This document shows positions 60,889 through 64,000 of a stretch of 64,000 nucleotides of DNA, in pieces (position 1 is the first letter of the stretch; the number at the start of each line of letters is the position of its first letter). The DNA comes from DATFQI01 sp963816955 (GTDB taxonomy: Bacteria > Actinomycetota > Thermoleophilia > Solirubrobacterales > Solirubrobacteraceae): the NCBI GenBank assembly GCA_963816955.1, contig CAWFME010000008.1, forward strand, positions 62,001 to 126,000, written 5' to 3'. Made by a program: the position numbers and the translations under genes. The notes under the pieces were generated by a model. That model did not search any database. It was given only the letters and a program-made list of their open reading frames with translations, and was not told the origin of the DNA.

Positions 60889-63084
60889 TCAGCCGCACTC
60901 CTCCCCCGTGTAGCGGCAGGCCACGATCGAGGGCCGCTCTACCGGCTCGCCCGCGTCGATCGACCACGCCAGCCGGACGAACGCCGCGTGCGTCCATGCC
61001 AGCGGCGTGCCCGAGCGGGTGCCCTTGCCGGAGGTCTCGCCGGGCGGCGGCTGGTCGTCCCACACCTGCTCGGGCAGCATCAGCCCGTCGTTGGCGGTGT
61101 TGGCGATGTGCCGCAGCCGCGGTGCCGCGTTCTTGCCCGCGAGCAGCTCGTACTCACCGCGCTCGCCCGCCAGCAGTGGCCATACGCGCCCGCGCGTCTG
61201 GTTGTCCGGGTTGTCGAAGAACAGGTCCCAGTCGCCGCCGTCGGGCTGCTCGCCGTAGCCGTCGTACGTGAACCGGTGCCAGAACGTGCCGCTGGGCGTG
61301 TTGACCGCGAGCGGGAAATCGCCGGCGCTGTCGCCGACCTGGAGCGAGTTCAGGACCGTGGGGTGGTCCCAGCGCTTCACGCCCCACAGCGTCAGGCCGA
61401 GGAACGAGTTGTCCACGACCCTCCGCTCGTCGATCTCCGACGTGGAGCCGTCGGGGGAGCGGTAGTTGTCCCCGAGCGTGTACGTGGAGCCGTCGTTCGG
61501 GTTCCCGTCCTTCGTGACCCGTAGGTAGTACGGATCCGGCGAGTACGGGCCGTTCGTCGTGGCGGTCCAGCTCTCGACGTTGCGCTGCCACTCGTCGGCC
61601 GTCTGCTCGTAGAGCTGCGCCTTGTCGGCGCGCCCGTTGCGGCGCGCGATGTCCGCCGCGCAGATCAACCCGGCGATCTCGGCCGCGATCGTGTTCGGCG
61701 ACCAGCCGCTCTGGTTCTCCCAGCGCTCGTTGTCGCTCTCCGGGCCGTTCGCAACGACGTAGTCGGCGGCGAGCTCGACGTGCTTCCAGTCCTCGGCGCT
61801 CGTCATCCCAAGCCACCAGGCGAGCACGACGGGCAGCGACACCTGGTCCATCTGCTCGGTCGTCCACTTCTCCTTGCCGTTGACGAACGTGTTCTGCCAG
61901 AACGAGCCGTCGGGCTTCTGGACGCGCCACAGGTAGCGCACCTGCCGGCGCGCCGCGGCGTCGTCGCCGGCCAGCTTCTGCGCCGTCGCCGCGTGGTAGA
62001 GGTCGCGCGGCCAGACGAGGTGGTACGGGCCCGAGAACCGCCGGTCGGGCTCCAGCTTCAGCGTGCCCCAGATCCACGGCATCGACGGCGAGGCGATCCC
62101 AGCGCCCCTGTGAGTCTTGTCCTCGAGGCCGGCGAGCACGAGGACCGAGTGGTCGTACAGCCTGCGCATCGTCGCCGCCGACGCGGGCGGCGGCTTGAGC
62201 GTGGACCGGTACCCGGCCCAGCCGGCAGCGAACTCGCGCTTGGCCGCGCGGAAGGGGCGGGTCAGCGCGGCCTGGGCCGTTGCGGTGCTGGTGGCGTCGT
62301 TGGTTCCGAAGCCGATAGCGAGCGTCATCCGCTGGCGCTTGCGCCCGTCGAGCCGCGTGCGCGCGCCCTGGACGACGTTGCCCGGCTGCGTGGCGTCATA
62401 GCCGCTCAACCGGCCGTCGGCCTCGAGGTCCTTCCAGGGATCGCTCGCGGTGCCGCGGTAGCCGCTGCTGGTGCGCTGGAGCGGCGGCTGGGCGGCGACC
62501 GTGCTCGCGCCGGCGTCGTCGGAGGCGATCAGCATGCCCCTGGCGCCGCGACCCGTGTCGTCGTTGCCGTCGTCGCCGGGCGCCGGGTCGGCGAGCACGT
62601 AGAGCCGCTGCTTCTTGCCCGTGAGCGACTGGAAGCGCAGGCGCAGCAGGACGGCGTCCCGGTCCGGGTCGGTGATCCATGTCTTGGTCAGGCGCCAGCC
62701 CGTGGTCTGCGTGACCTGGCGGTAGCCGAGCGTCCCGTCGATCGCCCGCACGTGCGCCGTGACGCCCGGTGCGACGGGCTCGATGTGACGGGGATCGTCG
62801 TCGACGGTCTCGCGCGAGACGCGCTTGCGGCCGTCGACGACCGCGAACTGCAATCCGCGGAAGCTGGGCGTGCTGAGGTCCGGCCAGTAGACCTCGGTCA
62901 GCATGGCCTGGCGCAGCGTGAAGGCGGGTCGGCTGCGCTTCTGGTGCGCGGTCCCGAAGCCGTGCTTGTCGGCCGGCGCCCACGTGTGGATCTCGCCGGG
63001 CGCGCCCGGAGCCTGCGGCTTGGCGCCGGCGACGGGCGTCACGGCAAGCAGGCCGAAGACGGCCAGGACCACGATCCTGCGCAT
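60889..63084 (-). CDS. Secreted glucoamylase (glycoside hydrolase family 15)
   Basis: The enzyme removes glucose from the ends of starch-like chains. The 731-residue protein has a signal peptide (residues 1-21, MRRIVVLAVFGLLAVTPVAG), an N-terminal beta-sandwich (FTLRQAMLTEVYWPDLSTPS, RRV-like VDGRKRVSRETVDDDPRHIE) and an (alpha/alpha)6 barrel with PYHLVWPRDLYHAATAQKLA, WTTEQMDQVSLPVVLAWWLG, DNYRSPDGSTSEIDERRVVD and the catalytic-base region LPEQVWDDQPPPG. AGAGGGGGAG upstream of the ATG at 63084 is a good ribosome-binding site. It is separate from the toxin-antitoxin module that follows. Confidence 0.93.
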   Translation of the reverse strand: MRRIVVLAVFGLLAVTPVAGAKPQAPGAPGEIHTWAPADKHGFGTAHQKRSRPAFTLRQAMLTEVYWPDLSTPSFRGLQFAVVDGRKRVSRETVDDDPRHIEPVAPGVTAHVRAIDGTLGYRQVTQTTGWRLTKTWITDPDRDAVLLRLRFQSLTGKKQRLYVLADPAPGDDGNDDTGRGARGMLIASDDAGASTVAAQPPLQRTSSGYRGTASDPWKDLEADGRLSGYDATQPGNVVQGARTRLDGRKRQRMTLAIGFGTNDATSTATAQAALTRPFRAAKREFAAGWAGYRSTLKPPPASAATMRRLYDHSVLVLAGLEDKTHRGAGIASPSMPWIWGTLKLEPDRRFSGPYHLVWPRDLYHAATAQKLAGDDAAARRQVRYLWRVQKPDGSFWQNTFVNGKEKWTTEQMDQVSLPVVLAWWLGMTSAEDWKHVELAADYVVANGPESDNERWENQSGWSPNTIAAEIAGLICAADIARRNGRADKAQLYEQTADEWQRNVESWTATTNGPYSPDPYYLRVTKDGNPNDGSTYTLGDNYRSPDGSTSEIDERRVVDNSFLGLTLWGVKRWDHPTVLNSLQVGDSAGDFPLAVNTPSGTFWHRFTYDGYGEQPDGGDWDLFFDNPDNQTRGRVWPLLAGERGEYELLAGKNAAPRLRHIANTANDGLMLPEQVWDDQPPPGETSGKGTRSGTPLAWTHAAFVRLAWSIDAGEPVERPSIVACRYTGEECG

Positions 63085-63149
63085 CTGATCTCCCCCTCTG
63101 GTGCTGACTGGGGAGAGCCTTACCCGACGCCGGGCGCGGGCACGCCTGT

Positions 63150-64000
63150 TCAGGCGACGGCCGGCTCGGGCTCCTGCTCGGGGGGCGCGAGCACGGCCTC
63201 CGCGGGCGGCGGGACCACGATCGCGTCGCCCAGGAGCGAGCGCAGCTCGGACTTCAGCGCGCCGTTGCGCGAGGCGATCCGGTAGTCGCCGCCGAAGCGC
63301 AGGCGGCGCAGGCCCGTGCGGGTCTGCATCTCCAGGACGAAGTCGTCCTTGCCGGGGTAGCGCTCGAACAGCTCGCGCAGCTCGGCGATGATCGTCGCCT
63401 CCAGTCGCGCGGCGTCGACGCGCAGCTTCAGCCACTGCGGCTCCTCGAGGGCGGCGCGCGCGGCCATCGTCGCCTTGGCCTTCTCGATCTCGGTCTCCGA
63501 CGGGTCGAAGCGCGCGACGTCCTGGACGACGATGCAGACCTTGTTGGCGTCCTTGTGGTCCACGCGGCCGCGGACGAGCACGATCTCGTCGGGTGCCAGC
63601 ACGCCCTCGGCGGCCGCGAGCGCCTTCTCGAAGACGACCACCTCGACGGTGCCCTCCAGGTCGTCGACCGTGGCGAACATCATGTTGGTCCCGCTGCGGG
63701 TGCGGATCTTCTTGGCCTCGGTGATCATCCCGCCGACCTTCACCCACTCGCCGTCCTTGCGCTCCGCAATGTCGGCGATCGCGCAGTCGGCCTTCATCCC
63801 CAGCGCCTCACGGACCCGCTTGAGCGGGTGCTCGGTGATGAAGACGCCGATCGACTCCTTCTCCATCGCCAGCAGCTCCGGGCGCTCGAACTCGTGCGCG
63901 GGGATGCCGGGATGCGCGGGCGCGCTGAAGGCGGGCGTCTCGCCGCCGCCGAAGCCGCCGAGGTCGAAGATCGAGCCCTGCCCGATCTCCGCGTCCTGCT
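63150..64000 (-). CDS. dnaE: DNA polymerase III alpha subunit, C-terminal part
   Basis: The window ends inside this gene; about 283 codons of its 3' end are present. QDAEIGQGSIFDLGGFGGG is the typical DnaE segment after the polymerase core, followed by HEFERPELLAMEKESIGVFI, TEHPLKRVREALGM, the OB-fold (WVKVGGMITEAKKIRTRSGT, NMMFATVDDLEGTVEVVVFE, VLVRGRVDHKDANK) and a tail with LEMQTRTGLRRLRFGGDYRI. The palm active site lies outside the window. The last ~20 residues are Pro/Glu/Ala-rich. Confidence 0.96.
   Translation of the reverse strand, partial: QDAEIGQGSIFDLGGFGGGETPAFSAPAHPGIPAHEFERPELLAMEKESIGVFITEHPLKRVREALGMKADCAIADIAERKDGEWVKVGGMITEAKKIRTRSGTNMMFATVDDLEGTVEVVVFEKALAAAEGVLAPDEIVLVRGRVDHKDANKVCIVVQDVARFDPSETEIEKAKATMAARAALEEPQWLKLRVDAARLEATIIAELRELFERYPGKDDFVLEMQTRTGLRRLRFGGDYRIASRNGALKSELRSLLGDAIVVPPPAEAVLAPPEQEPEPAVA

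Overview
The window is very GC-rich, densely packed bacterial chromosome. GatCAB, FolD, PcrA, GltX, the end of DnaE, a full menaquinone gene set, EgtB, GTG starts and many ATGA/GTGA stop-start overlaps point to an actinobacterium, most likely of the Thermoleophilia/Solirubrobacterales type; this is inferred from gene style, not from a search. I see no rRNA, tRNA, CRISPR, prophage or insertion sequence, and no gene-free stretch over 300 bases.

Layout. 1-1346 (minus): the start of a class V aminotransferase and ilvC with a structured leader. 1442-13658: menaquinone biosynthesis on both strands (possible methyltransferase, menE, menB, menA, menC, menH, menD, menF) interleaved with a PhzF-like isomerase, egtB, a PRC-barrel protein and a nitroreductase. 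13677-20933 (minus): a CAP-domain protein, ilvN-ilvB, several small membrane or unknown proteins, and a GGDEF-EAL protein. 21028-25489: gatB-gatA-gatC, a membrane protein and folD. 25622-30723: DNA repair (ogt, alkA, pcrA), a queuosine-salvage-like protein and a flavin/F420-type oxidoreductase. 30800-44246: a second GGDEF-EAL gene, then carboxylate use: lutCBA, an L-lactate/glycolate permease, glcD-glcE-glcF and malate synthase. 44430-50625 (minus): a tightly coupled sulfur/cysteine operon (cysK, an esterase, a TusA-like protein, MoeB-like, cysE, SRPBCC, pentapeptide repeat), followed by a Gly-rich-tailed membrane protein. 50648-57782: VOC proteins, a SAGN-motif protein, two methyltransferases, a secreted beta-propeller-like protein, a cysteine-free Rrf2 regulator resembling CymR, VanZ-like, and an HDOD-LuxR fusion. 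57794-64000: gltX, nfo, a VapBC-type module with a perfect palindromic operator, a secreted GH15 glucoamylase and the 3' part of dnaE.

How the genes fit. The men genes cover chorismate to demethylmenaquinone. The carboxylate block imports lactate/glycolate, oxidises them to pyruvate or glyoxylate, and condenses glyoxylate with acetyl-CoA to malate. The cys operon makes cysteine from serine and sulfide and adds an adenylating enzyme and a TusA-like carrier.

Four genes (menE, menD, pcrA and a methyltransferase at 53.2 kb) each have one single-base frameshift between two well-conserved halves. Residual sequencing indels are the simplest explanation. The most unusual non-coding signal is a long nested palindrome at 7100-7258 whose 29-nt core recurs exactly at 44280-44308, both times between convergent genes. 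A structurally similar but unrelated palindrome lies at 18546-18695, and alternative hairpins lie in the ilvC leader.
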